Source: Herbaspirillum aquaticum (GTDB taxonomy: Bacteria > Pseudomonadota > Gammaproteobacteria > Burkholderiales > Burkholderiaceae_D). Taken from it: a DNA stretch of 64,000 bases. Both the position numbers and the translations under genes were made by a program. The notes under the pieces are model-generated. The model saw only the letters and a program-made list of their open reading frames with translations. It was not told where the DNA came from and searched no databases. This document shows positions 18,404 to 26,788 of the stretch, piece after piece. The number at the start of each line of letters is the position of its first letter. The first letter of the stretch is position 1. The stretch spans positions 62,001-126,000 of the forward strand of contig NZ_NJGV01000007.1 of NCBI RefSeq assembly GCF_002213425.1. Direction: 5' to 3'.

Positions 18404-19417
18404 GTGAACAAAAACCTCCGCCGTGGCCTGCTCTCGCTGGCCGTTGCCGGCACCGTACTGGCCGCCTTGCCGATCCCCTCCATGGCTGCGGCCAAGGTCA
18501 CCATCATGGTGGGCGGCATCAACAAGATGGTCTACCTGCCCGCCAAGCTGGCCGAACAACTGGGCTACTTCAAGGAAGAGGGCCTGGACGTGGAGCTGCA
18601 GTCGCAGCCGGCCGGGGTCGATGCCGAGAACGAACTGCTGGCCGGTGCGGTGCAGGCCGTCGTGGGCTTCTATGATCACGCCATCGACCTGCAGACCAAG
18701 GGCAAGGAAATCACTGCCATCACCATCCTGGGCCAGGTACCGGGCGAGGTGGAACTGGTCTCGACCAAGGCGGCACCGCACTTCCAGAGCATGGCCGATG
18801 CCAAGGGCAAGACCCTGGGCGTGACCGGGCTGGGTTCGTCCACCAACTTCCTGACGCAATACCTGGCCTCGCGCCACGGCATCAGCTCCAAGCAATTTTC
18901 GGTGCTGCCGGTGGGCGCGGACAATACCTTCATCGCCGCCATGAAGCAGGGCCGCATCGACGCCGGCATGACCACCGAACCGACCGCTTCGCTCCTGCTC
19001 AAGACCGGCGACGCCCAGGTGCTGGTGGACATGCGCACCGTGGAGGGAACCGTCAAGGCGCTCGGCGGGCTGTACCCGGCCTCCAGCGTGTATGTACAGC
19101 GCAGCTGGCTCAACAGCCACAAGGAGGAAGCGCAGAAGCTGGCACGCGCCTTCGTCAGGACGCTCAGGTTCATCAACACGCACAGCGCCGAGCAGATCGC
19201 CGAGAAGATGCCCAAGGACTACTACGGCAGCAACAAGGCGCTGTATATACAGGCCCTGAACAATTCGCTGCCCATGTATTCGCAGGACGGCAAGATGCCC
19301 AAGGGCGGGCCGGAAACGGTGCTGTCGGTACTGTCGGGCTTCAATCCCAACGTCAAGGGCAAGCATGTGGACTTGTCCAAGACCTACACGGATGAATTCG
19401 TCAACGCCGTGAAATGA
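18404..19417 (+). CDS. ABC transporter substrate-binding protein 2 (tandem paralogue)
   Basis: 337 residues from GTG 18404, with CAGGAG seven bases upstream. It has a normal Sec signal peptide ending SMAA. It is collinear with the preceding gene with long near-identical blocks, for example GYFKEEGLDVELQSQPAGVD and LLAGAVQAVVG. The region after VKGKE differs more (TSITQLLLVPGG in copy 1, TAITILGQVPGE in copy 2), as expected if ligand preference has shifted. The two copies share one ATPase and one permease. Confidence 0.88.
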   Translation: MNKNLRRGLLSLAVAGTVLAALPIPSMAAAKVTIMVGGINKMVYLPAKLAEQLGYFKEEGLDVELQSQPAGVDAENELLAGAVQAVVGFYDHAIDLQTKGKEITAITILGQVPGEVELVSTKAAPHFQSMADAKGKTLGVTGLGSSTNFLTQYLASRHGISSKQFSVLPVGADNTFIAAMKQGRIDAGMTTEPTASLLLKTGDAQVLVDMRTVEGTVKALGGLYPASSVYVQRSWLNSHKEEAQKLARAFVRTLRFINTHSAEQIAEKMPKDYYGSNKALYIQALNNSLPMYSQDGKMPKGGPETVLSVLSGFNPNVKGKHVDLSKTYTDEFVNAVK

Positions 19418-19542
19418 GGCGGGGACTGGCTGCGGGCCGGTCTTCCTGAAAATTATATAAACGATATACGCCATGATGCGCGGCAGCGCGTCAGGGGCGC
19501 GTTCAACCCGAATTCAACCCCAAGCCACGAAAGAGCCCCACG

Positions 19543-20370
19543 ATGAACGCCATCAACCAGCAGGCCTTCACCCCCGCCGGCCAGGCGGCCCAGGCCACGC
19601 CGGCCATTGAATTGCGCAACGTGAGCTGCCGCTTCATCACGGCCGATGGCCGGGCGACGGTGGCCCTGCGCGATTTTTCCATGAGCGTGGCGCGCGGTGA
19701 ATTCGTGGCCGTGGTCGGCCCCACCGGCTGCGGCAAGTCGACCACGCTTTCGCTCATCACCGGCCTGCTCAAGCCGACGCTGGGGGAGGTGCGGGTGATG
19801 GGACAGCCGGTCAACGGCATCGATCCGCGTATCGGATTCGTGTTCCAGAACGATGCGGTCTTTCCCTGGCGCAGCGTGCGCGACAACGTGGCGGCCGGCC
19901 CCATGTTCCGGGGCCAGTCCAGGGAGCAGGCCCATGCGCTGGCCGACGAATGGATCCGCCGCGTGGGCCTGGACAAGTTCGGCGACCACTATCCGCACCA
20001 GCTTTCCGGCGGCATGCGCAAGCGCGTGGCGCTGGCGCAGACTTTCATCAACAGCCCCGAGATTTTGCTGATGGACGAACCCTTTTCCGCGCTGGACATG
20101 CAGACCCGCACCTTGATGCAGGATGAACTGCTGCGCCTGTGGTCGGCGCATTCGGGCTCGGTGGTGTTCGTCACCCATGACCTGGAGGAGGCCATTGCGC
20201 TGGCCGACAAGGTCTATGTGCTCACCGCCCGCCCGGCCACCTTGAAGAGCGTCTACCCGATCGACCTGCCGCGTCCGCGCGTGATGGAGGAGGTGCGCTA
20301 CGAGCAGCGCTTCATCGATATTTCGCGGCGCATCTGGGCCGATCTGCGCGAGGAAGTGCATATCGCCTGA
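19543..20370 (+). CDS. ABC transporter ATP-binding protein (SsuB/TauB-like)
   Basis: 275 residues. Walker A is GPTGCGKST, the Q-loop is VFQNDAVFPWRSV, the signature is LSGGMRKRVALAQ, Walker B is EILLMDEPFSALD, and the switch is FVTHDLEEA. The VFPWRSV and LSGGMRKR style is that of nitrate/sulfonate/taurine importers. ATG 19543 follows the second binding protein after 125 bases, including an AT-rich patch (19449-19465). It may therefore be transcribed both from the upstream promoter and from its own. Confidence 0.92.
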   Translation: MNAINQQAFTPAGQAAQATPAIELRNVSCRFITADGRATVALRDFSMSVARGEFVAVVGPTGCGKSTTLSLITGLLKPTLGEVRVMGQPVNGIDPRIGFVFQNDAVFPWRSVRDNVAAGPMFRGQSREQAHALADEWIRRVGLDKFGDHYPHQLSGGMRKRVALAQTFINSPEILLMDEPFSALDMQTRTLMQDELLRLWSAHSGSVVFVTHDLEEAIALADKVYVLTARPATLKSVYPIDLPRPRVMEEVRYEQRFIDISRRIWADLREEVHIA

Positions 20371-20426
20371 TGCCCCGTGCCGTTGCGCCACATCGCCTAT
20401 CCAATTCTGAAATACAGGGGACTCCC

Positions 20427-21281
20427 ATGACACAAGCACAAGCCAGCCACAGCGCCGCGACGATGGATATCGCCGGCGTCGAAGCCGAGGCCCGGCGCAA
20501 GATCCGCGCACGAAAACAACTGGTCGTCGGCCTGCGCATCGCCATCCTGGTGATCGTGCTGGGCGGCTGGGAAGGCGGCGCGCGTCTAGGCTGGATCGAT
20601 CCCTTCTTCTTCTCGCAACCGTCGGCCATCGTGGCGCAGATCGTCGAGTGGATGGTCGAGGGCACCTCCCAGGGCCCGCTCTGGACCCAGGTCCTCGTGA
20701 CCCTCGAAGAAACCGTGCTGGGATTTTTGATCGGCTCGGTAGCCGGGGTCATCGCCGGCATCATCCTCGGGCGCAACAAGCTGCTCTCGGATGTCTTCAG
20801 CCTCTACATCCAGATCGCCAATTCGATCCCGCGCGTGGTGTTGGGCTCCATCTTCGTCATCGCCTTTGGCCTGGGCATGGCCTCCAAGGTGGCGCTGGCG
20901 GTGGTGATGGTGTTCTTCGTGGTGTTCGCCAATGCCTTCCAGGGCGTGCGGGAAGCCGACCGCTACATGATTGCCAACGCCCAGATCCTCGGCGCCTCGC
21001 CGCGCCAGGTGACCATGGCGGTGGTGATCCCCTCGGCGCTGTCGTGGATCCTGGCCAGCCTGCATGTGAGCTTCGGGTTTGCGCTAGTGGGGGCGGTGGT
21101 CGGCGAATTCCTCGGTTCCAAGCAGGGCATTGGCCTGCTGATCTCCACCGCCCAGGGCGCCTTCAATGCCAGCGGCGTGTTTGCGGCGATGATCGTGCTG
21201 GCCGTGGTGGCGCTGGCGGCGGACTGGCTGCTGCATGCGCTGGAACGGCGCCTGCTGAAGTGGCGTCCGCAGGCCTTCTGA
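20427..21281 (+). CDS. ABC transporter permease (SsuC/TauC-like)
   Basis: 284 residues from ATG 20427, with CAGGGG seven bases upstream. There are six hydrophobic segments after a cytosolic N-terminus. The ATPase-docking loop reads FQGVREADRYMIANAQILGASPRQVTMAVVIPSA. The C-terminus has the usual GSKQGIGLLISTAQGAFNASGVFA stretch of the family. It completes the two-SBP importer; 56 bases separate it from the ATPase gene. Confidence 0.92.
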   Translation: MTQAQASHSAATMDIAGVEAEARRKIRARKQLVVGLRIAILVIVLGGWEGGARLGWIDPFFFSQPSAIVAQIVEWMVEGTSQGPLWTQVLVTLEETVLGFLIGSVAGVIAGIILGRNKLLSDVFSLYIQIANSIPRVVLGSIFVIAFGLGMASKVALAVVMVFFVVFANAFQGVREADRYMIANAQILGASPRQVTMAVVIPSALSWILASLHVSFGFALVGAVVGEFLGSKQGIGLLISTAQGAFNASGVFAAMIVLAVVALAADWLLHALERRLLKWRPQAF

Positions 21282-21382
21282 AGACAAACGCCTGAGGGCG
21301 TAAAATGTGACGCCAGCAAACGGGGACACGGCAACGTGTCCCCGCCGTGTTTTGATCCGCGCGTTTCCACTTCCCTTCCGTC

Positions 21383-22810
21383 ATGTCCGCCAACCAGCCG
21401 CCTCGCCCGAGTGACCCCGCTGCAACCCCGTCCGCCCCAGCCTCCCTCAACGATCCCGTGACCCAGCGTGCCCTGCTGTGGATCGTGGCCTCCGGCTTCT
21501 TCATGCAGACGCTGGACACCACCATCGTCAACACCGCCTTGCCCGCCATGGCGCGCAGCCTGGGCGAGCCGGTGCTGAACATGCATCCGGTGGTGGTGGC
21601 CTACACGCTGACGATGGCATCGCTCACGCCCGCCTCGGGCTGGCTGGCCGATCGCTTCGGCACGCGCCGCGTGTATTTCGCGGCGATCCTGCTGTTCGCG
21701 CTGGGCTCGGCGCTGTGCGCCATGGCGCCGACCCTGCCGATGTTGCTGGCCGCTCGCGTGATACAGGGATTGGGTGGCTCCATGCTGCTGCCGGTCGGGC
21801 GCCTGGCCGTGCTGCGGGCAGTGCCGGGCGCGCAATACATCGCTGCACTGGCCTCGATCTCGATTGCCGGGCAGCTCGGTCCGGTGGTCGGTCCTGTACT
21901 GGGCGGGTGGCTGGTAGAGAGCCTGTCCTGGCACTGGATCTTCCTGATCAACCTTCCTGTAGGTGTACTGGGGATGGGGGCCGTACTGTACTTCCTGCCC
22001 GATGACAGCCTTACCGGTACACCCCGTTTTGATTTAGTCGGCTGTGCCTTGCTGTCCGCTTGCATGGTGGCCTTCTCGCTGGCGCTGGACGTGCCTTTCG
22101 ATACCCACCGTACTGGCTGGAGCTTCGCACTGTCTGCTGTGGCAGCATCAACTGTACTGGTCTACTGGCGCCATGCGTCCGTTCATCCGCGCCCACTGTT
22201 TCGGCTCGGTTTGTTCAGGGAACCCAACTTCAGCATCGGACTGGCAGGTAACCTGGTCTGCCGTATCGGTTCATCGGCAGTGCCTTTCCTGTTGCCGCTG
22301 CTGTTGCAGGTGCGGCTGGGTTATTCACCGCTGCACGCAGGCATGCTGCTGCTGCCGGCGGCCATTGCCGGCACCATTGCCAAACCGTGGATCGCGCCGC
22401 TGGTCAAGCGCTTTGGCTATGATCGCTTCCTGCTGGTCAATACCGCCATCGTCGGGATGTCCATCGTATCGTTCGCGCTGATCACGCCGGGTTGGCCGCT
22501 GGCGGCGTCCATCGTGCAGCTGGCGGTGTTCGGGGCGTCCAATTCGATGCAGTTTGCGGCCATGAACAGCGTCACGCTCAAGGGCTTGCGCAAGGAAGAT
22601 GCGGGCAGCGGCAACAGTCTCTTCTCGATGGTGCAGATGCTGGCCATCGGCCTGGGCGTGACCATCGGCGGCACCATGGTCAATGTCTTCAAGAGCGAGG
22701 CGGGCATCGCCACCAATGCCAGCTTCCAGATCACCTTCGTGATCGTGGGGCTCATTACCCTGGTCTCGGCCTGGGTGTTCCGCAAGATGGATCCGCGTTA
22801 CTTCAGCTGA
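21383..22810 (+). CDS. MFS transporter, DHA2 (EmrB/QacA/MdtD-like) drug efflux
   Basis: 475 residues with about 14 hydrophobic segments. Family motifs are visible: LDTTIVNTALPAMARSL (the D1 motif of DHA2 pumps), GWLADRFGTRRVY (motif A), RVIQGLGGSMLLPVGR, and GPVLGGWLVESLSWHWIFLINLPVG (motif C with the following NLPVG). It is probably a proton-driven exporter of toxic compounds, similar to MdtD. The ATG at 21383 lies 101 bases after the permease and is probably separately transcribed. There is no neighbouring periplasmic adaptor. Confidence 0.88.
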   Translation: MSANQPPRPSDPAATPSAPASLNDPVTQRALLWIVASGFFMQTLDTTIVNTALPAMARSLGEPVLNMHPVVVAYTLTMASLTPASGWLADRFGTRRVYFAAILLFALGSALCAMAPTLPMLLAARVIQGLGGSMLLPVGRLAVLRAVPGAQYIAALASISIAGQLGPVVGPVLGGWLVESLSWHWIFLINLPVGVLGMGAVLYFLPDDSLTGTPRFDLVGCALLSACMVAFSLALDVPFDTHRTGWSFALSAVAASTVLVYWRHASVHPRPLFRLGLFREPNFSIGLAGNLVCRIGSSAVPFLLPLLLQVRLGYSPLHAGMLLLPAAIAGTIAKPWIAPLVKRFGYDRFLLVNTAIVGMSIVSFALITPGWPLAASIVQLAVFGASNSMQFAAMNSVTLKGLRKEDAGSGNSLFSMVQMLAIGLGVTIGGTMVNVFKSEAGIATNASFQITFVIVGLITLVSAWVFRKMDPRYFS

Positions 22811-22817
22811 GCGCGGC

Positions 22818-23504
22818 TCAGGTCTCGCTCCACTGGCGCAGGAGGTTGTGATAGCAGCCCACCAGCGTGCGCCGTGCGAGCGCATCGGCATCGGTCTGGT
22901 TCAGGCGCTGGATGGCGTTGTCCATGTCGAACAGCATCTGGCGCTGGCCGTCGTCGCGCACCAGGCTCTGCACCCAGAAGAAGAAGCCCACCCGCACGCC
23001 GCGCGTGACCGGCGTGACGGTGTGCAGGCTGGTGGCAGGATAGAGCACCATGTCGCCCGCGGCCAGCTTGACGCTGTGCATGCCGTAACTGTCATCGATC
23101 TGCAGTTCGCCGCCATCGTAGTCCTCCGGATCGGCCAAAAACAGCGTGGCCGAGACATCGGTACGCAGCTTGCGTCCGCTGTGCGGATGGATGCGCACGC
23201 TGCCATCGACATGGGCGCCGAAGGTCATGCCCTCGCCATAGCGATTGAACATGGGCGGATAGATCAGGTTGGGCAGCGCTGCGCTGATGAAGCGCGGATG
23301 CCGCTCCAGCGCGGAGACGATGATGCGCTGGCATTGCAGGGCGACGTCGGACTGTTCGTCGATCTGCTGGTTGTATTTCACCGGCGCGCCCTGGTAGCCC
23401 GCCGTCACGCGCCCATCCACCCAGGCCGGTCCTGCGTTGTCCAGCAGGCTGCGCACGGTCTGCAGGGCTTGCGGGTCCAGCAGCTGGGGGATGGTGATGA
23501 GCAT
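22818..23504 (-). CDS. PKHD-type Fe(II)/2-oxoglutarate hydroxylase (PiuC/YbiX-like)
   Basis: 228 residues. The iron triad is visible as H-x-D in FGAHVDGSVRIHP and a distal His in SLHTVTPVTRGVR; the Arg that follows binds 2-oxoglutarate. Family members are encoded beside TonB-dependent catecholate siderophore receptors (PiuA/Fiu), as here: the receptor gene lies 17 bases upstream on the same strand. The true substrate is not known. The pair is very likely co-transcribed and iron-regulated. Confidence 0.92.
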   Translation of the reverse strand: MLITIPQLLDPQALQTVRSLLDNAGPAWVDGRVTAGYQGAPVKYNQQIDEQSDVALQCQRIIVSALERHPRFISAALPNLIYPPMFNRYGEGMTFGAHVDGSVRIHPHSGRKLRTDVSATLFLADPEDYDGGELQIDDSYGMHSVKLAAGDMVLYPATSLHTVTPVTRGVRVGFFFWVQSLVRDDGQRQMLFDMDNAIQRLNQTDADALARRTLVGCYHNLLRQWSET

Positions 23505-23521
23505 GGACGCGTCCTCTTTCC

Positions 23522-25744
23522 TTACATGCGGTAGGTCAGCGACAGCAGGGCGGTACGGCCCGAACCCGGGACCGAACGGCCGCCGTCGGATTGGATCAGC
23601 GCATCGTAATACATCTTGTCGGTCAGGTTGTAGAGGTTCAGGCGGATGTCGTAGGCCTTGGTGGTGTAGGCCAGCATCGCGTCGTAACGGGTGTAGCCGC
23701 CGACCTGCACCGTGTTGGTGGCATTGGCATAGCGCTGCGACATGTAGGTGGCGCCGCCGCCGACCTGCCAGTGCGGTGCCAGGTCATAGGTCGTCCAGGT
23801 GGTGAAGGTGTGCTTGGGCGTGTTGACCGGGATCTTGCCGACCGAGGTATCGGCCACGGCACCGCCGACCACCTTGGCATCCAGGTAGGTGTAGTTGGCG
23901 GCGATCTGCCAGTCGCGGGTGATGCGGCCGGTTGCGCCCGCACGCGCGCCGTTGACGCGCACCGTGCCGGCCAGCGCGTAGACCCCGGTGGCGACCTGGC
24001 TGCGCGCATTTTCCTTGGTGATCTGGAAGCCGGCGGCAGTCAGCGCCAGGCCTTCGGCCACATCCCACTTGCCGCCCAGTTCATAGGAACGGTTCTTTTC
24101 CGGGTCCAGGTTCTGCTGGCCGGCGGTGCCGGTCAATTGCTCCAGCGAGGGATTGAAGGAAGTGCCGTAGGAAACGTAATACGACTGCGCCGTGCTGGGC
24201 TGCCAGATCGCGCCCGAACGCACGCTCACGAAGTTCACGCTCTGCTGCGCATAGCCCAGCGCGGTGGAGCCGCTGGTATTGCCCGAGTTGATCGAGTTGC
24301 TGATGCTGGCCACATAGCGGTCATAGCGCAGGCCACCCACCAGCTTGAATTGCGGCACCAGCTCGATGGTGTCGCCGACATAGGCGGCGATGGTGTTGGC
24401 ACTGCCGCCGGCGCGGTTGCCTGCGGTATCGGCCACGCTGCTGCCGGCCGCGCTGTAGGAAGGATTGACCAGGCTCACGCAATCCATGTAGCCGGTGGTG
24501 GCGCCGGCTGCGTTGAGCGAGCGGCCGTTGCAGCTGCCGTTGCGGTAGTAATTCTGGTTGTCGTAACCGTCGTGACCAACTTCCACGCCCACCAGCGCAT
24601 CGTGCTTGACGCTGCCGGTGCTGAACTTGGCGGCCAGTTCGGTCTGGTTGAAGATGGAGTAGTCGTTGATGTTGCGGTCATGGCTCTGGCCGCGCACGAA
24701 GAGGCTGGACAGCGGCAGGCTGCTGGCCGCATTGGTGAGCGCCGTGAAGCCGCTTGAAGAGACCGTACCGATGGTATTGGGCGCAGTCTCCACGGCATTG
24801 GTGTGCACGTAGTTGAACTGGGTCTGGTTGCGCAGTGTGACGTCGGGGGCGATTTTGTGCTTGATGCCGGCGTTGAACGCGGCCACATCCTGGATGGTGC
24901 GGTCGCTGTTCAAACCATAGGCGGTGTTGCGGTCGACATTGACGGGGTGGCCGTTGAGCGGCGGCAGGCCGTAGTCGGGCTGGTCCTGGTTGTGCTGCAG
25001 CAGGGCCGAGAGCGTGATCTCGGTGGAAGTGCCGATGCCCCAGACATAGGAGCCGGCCAGGCCGAAGTCCTGTACATCGGTCTGGTTGCGCGTGCTGGCC
25101 GCGCCGTTCTGGGCCATGGCCTCGATGCGCAGGGCCGAGGTATCCGACAGCGGACGGTTGACGTCGACCGTGCTGCGCACCAGGCCATTGGTGGTGACCG
25201 AACCGGAGATTTCGGTGGCGGCCTTGAGGTTGGCCTTCTTGCTGACCTGGTTGATGATGCCGCCGGTCGAACCGCGGCCGAAGAGCATCGAGGACGGGCC
25301 CATCAGGACTTCCACTTCCTCGATGGCGAAGGTATCGCGGTAGTACTGGCCACGGTCGCGGAAGCCGTCGAGATAGATGTCGGTCCGCGCCGAGAAACCG
25401 TTGAGGTTGATGTTGTTGCCGATCTGGCCGCCTTCGGCGCCGCCCAGCGTGATGCCGGAGACGTTGCGCAGCGCATCGGCCAGCGAACTCACGCCTTGCG
25501 ACTGCATCTGCGCCTTGTTGACCACCGTCACCGATTGCGCGACGTCGTGCAGGTCGGCCGGCAGCTTGGTGATGGCCGTGCCGCTACTGGCGAAATCATC
25601 GCGGCGGCCTTCCACCGTGACCGGGGCGAGCTGGCTGCCGGTGGCTGCGGTGGCGTTGGGCGCAGAGGCCTGCTGTGCGTGGACGGAGAGGGGAGCGGCA
25701 AAGGTGGCGACCAATGCGGCGGCAATCGGCGTGAGACGGTTCAT
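23522..25744 (-). CDS. TonB-dependent siderophore receptor (Fiu/PiuA-like)
   Basis: 740 residues. It has a signal peptide (ALVATFAAPLSVHAQ) and an N-terminal plug domain (LHDVAQSVTVVNKAQMQSQG ... GPSSMLFGRGSTGGIINQVSK). A 22-strand barrel ends in the canonical aromatic-terminated strand TALLSLTYRM. The TonB box is not obvious. It imports ferric siderophores, probably monocatecholates given the PiuC-like partner gene. A Fur-like box lies about 140-160 bases upstream. It is divergent from a two-component system. Confidence 0.92.
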   Translation of the reverse strand: MNRLTPIAAALVATFAAPLSVHAQQASAPNATAATGSQLAPVTVEGRRDDFASSGTAITKLPADLHDVAQSVTVVNKAQMQSQGVSSLADALRNVSGITLGGAEGGQIGNNINLNGFSARTDIYLDGFRDRGQYYRDTFAIEEVEVLMGPSSMLFGRGSTGGIINQVSKKANLKAATEISGSVTTNGLVRSTVDVNRPLSDTSALRIEAMAQNGAASTRNQTDVQDFGLAGSYVWGIGTSTEITLSALLQHNQDQPDYGLPPLNGHPVNVDRNTAYGLNSDRTIQDVAAFNAGIKHKIAPDVTLRNQTQFNYVHTNAVETAPNTIGTVSSSGFTALTNAASSLPLSSLFVRGQSHDRNINDYSIFNQTELAAKFSTGSVKHDALVGVEVGHDGYDNQNYYRNGSCNGRSLNAAGATTGYMDCVSLVNPSYSAAGSSVADTAGNRAGGSANTIAAYVGDTIELVPQFKLVGGLRYDRYVASISNSINSGNTSGSTALGYAQQSVNFVSVRSGAIWQPSTAQSYYVSYGTSFNPSLEQLTGTAGQQNLDPEKNRSYELGGKWDVAEGLALTAAGFQITKENARSQVATGVYALAGTVRVNGARAGATGRITRDWQIAANYTYLDAKVVGGAVADTSVGKIPVNTPKHTFTTWTTYDLAPHWQVGGGATYMSQRYANATNTVQVGGYTRYDAMLAYTTKAYDIRLNLYNLTDKMYYDALIQSDGGRSVPGSGRTALLSLTYRM

Positions 25745-25885
25745 GTTCTTGTTTTCAGTGAAGTGGAGTAGGAAACGATGAGCCGATCCCGCTTGCGCAG
25801 GAGCGGCTCGAATGGCTGGCTACTCCGTCCTTCAATGGCAACAAGGAAGTCCGTTTGGCTGGCTGGTGACCAGTTTTTATTGCAT

Positions 25886-25904
25886 GCTAATGATTTGGAT
25901 TCTC
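25886..25904. promoter_or_regulatory. Candidate Fur box
   Basis: GCTAATGATTTGGATTCTC matches 13 of 19 positions of the GATAATGATAATCATTATC consensus, including the TAATGAT half. It lies in the 365-base divergent interval 25745-26109 between the siderophore receptor (minus) and the response regulator (plus). It could control either direction; the receptor is the likely target. Nothing else stands out in that interval. Confidence 0.6.
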
Positions 25905-26109
25905 ATTCGCATGGCTGGCAAGAGTAAGGCTGGAGCCTGACAAAATGCTGTCATTTGCCTGACGCAGAACTGAGTGTGACAAAAAAGAAACACTCTGGCC
26001 GTGCCGCGCCCCGCCTGGGGGACCGCCTGATTTGCAGCATGGCCTGGGCTGCAATACGATGCAGCGTCACGCAGAGTTTTTGCGCTGTTTATTTTCCAAG
26101 AAGTCCCCT

Positions 26110-26772
26110 ATGAATGTTCTGCTGGTCGAAGACGACCCGGTACTCACCGACGGTCTGTCGCGGGTACTCAATTCGCACGGCTTCACCGTGCATACCGTCA
26201 ACAACGGCAACGATGCGCTGTCGCAGCGTTTCAATGCCGCCGTGCTGGTGCTCGACATCGGCCTGCCCGGCATCGACGGTTTTGAAGTCCTGCGCCGCAT
26301 GCGCGCCAACGGCAACAACACCCCGGTGCTGCTGCTGACCGCACGCGACACCATTCCCGACCGCGTGCACGGGCTGGAACTGGGCGCCGATGACTACCTG
26401 GTCAAGCCCTTTGCCACGCCCGAACTGGTGGCCCGCATCAAGGCGCTGATCCGCCGCAGTACGCCGCAGCCTGCGCAGCTGACCGTGGGTGGCCTGTCGC
26501 TGGACAACGCCACCAAGCGCGCCGACATCGACGGCCGCAAGATCGAACTGTCGCTGCGTGAATGGACGGTGCTGGAATACCTGATGCAACACGCCTCGCG
26601 CGTGGTCTCCAAGCAGCAGATCATCGATGCCGTCCTGCCCTGGGGCGAGGATTTCACGATCAATGCGGTGGAGGTCTACGTCTCGCGCATCCGCCTCAAG
26701 ATCGCTGATTCGGGCGTGGTGATCCGCACCATCCGCGGCTTCGGCTACATGCTCGAAAAGAGCGAGACCTGA
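26110..26772 (+). CDS. Response regulator, OmpR/TctD-like
   Basis: 220 residues from ATG 26110 (MNVLLVEDDPVL). The receiver has the DD acidic pair, the acceptor Asp in AVLVLDIGLPG, the Thr in LLLTARD and the Lys in DDYLVKPFA. A winged-helix domain follows (LSLREWTVLEYLMQHASRVVSKQQI ... NAVEVYVSRIRLKI). It is followed after 16 bases by its kinase. The position divergent from an iron-siderophore receptor leaves its target open. Confidence 0.92.
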   Translation: MNVLLVEDDPVLTDGLSRVLNSHGFTVHTVNNGNDALSQRFNAAVLVLDIGLPGIDGFEVLRRMRANGNNTPVLLLTARDTIPDRVHGLELGADDYLVKPFATPELVARIKALIRRSTPQPAQLTVGGLSLDNATKRADIDGRKIELSLREWTVLEYLMQHASRVVSKQQIIDAVLPWGEDFTINAVEVYVSRIRLKIADSGVVIRTIRGFGYMLEKSET

Positions 26773-26788
26773 GCCGGCAGGCCGCATC

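Noticed and set aside
17120..19474. 784-codon open frame on the minus strand
   Set aside because: Antisense to the two binding-protein genes. Its internal repetition only reflects the tandem duplication on the other strand.
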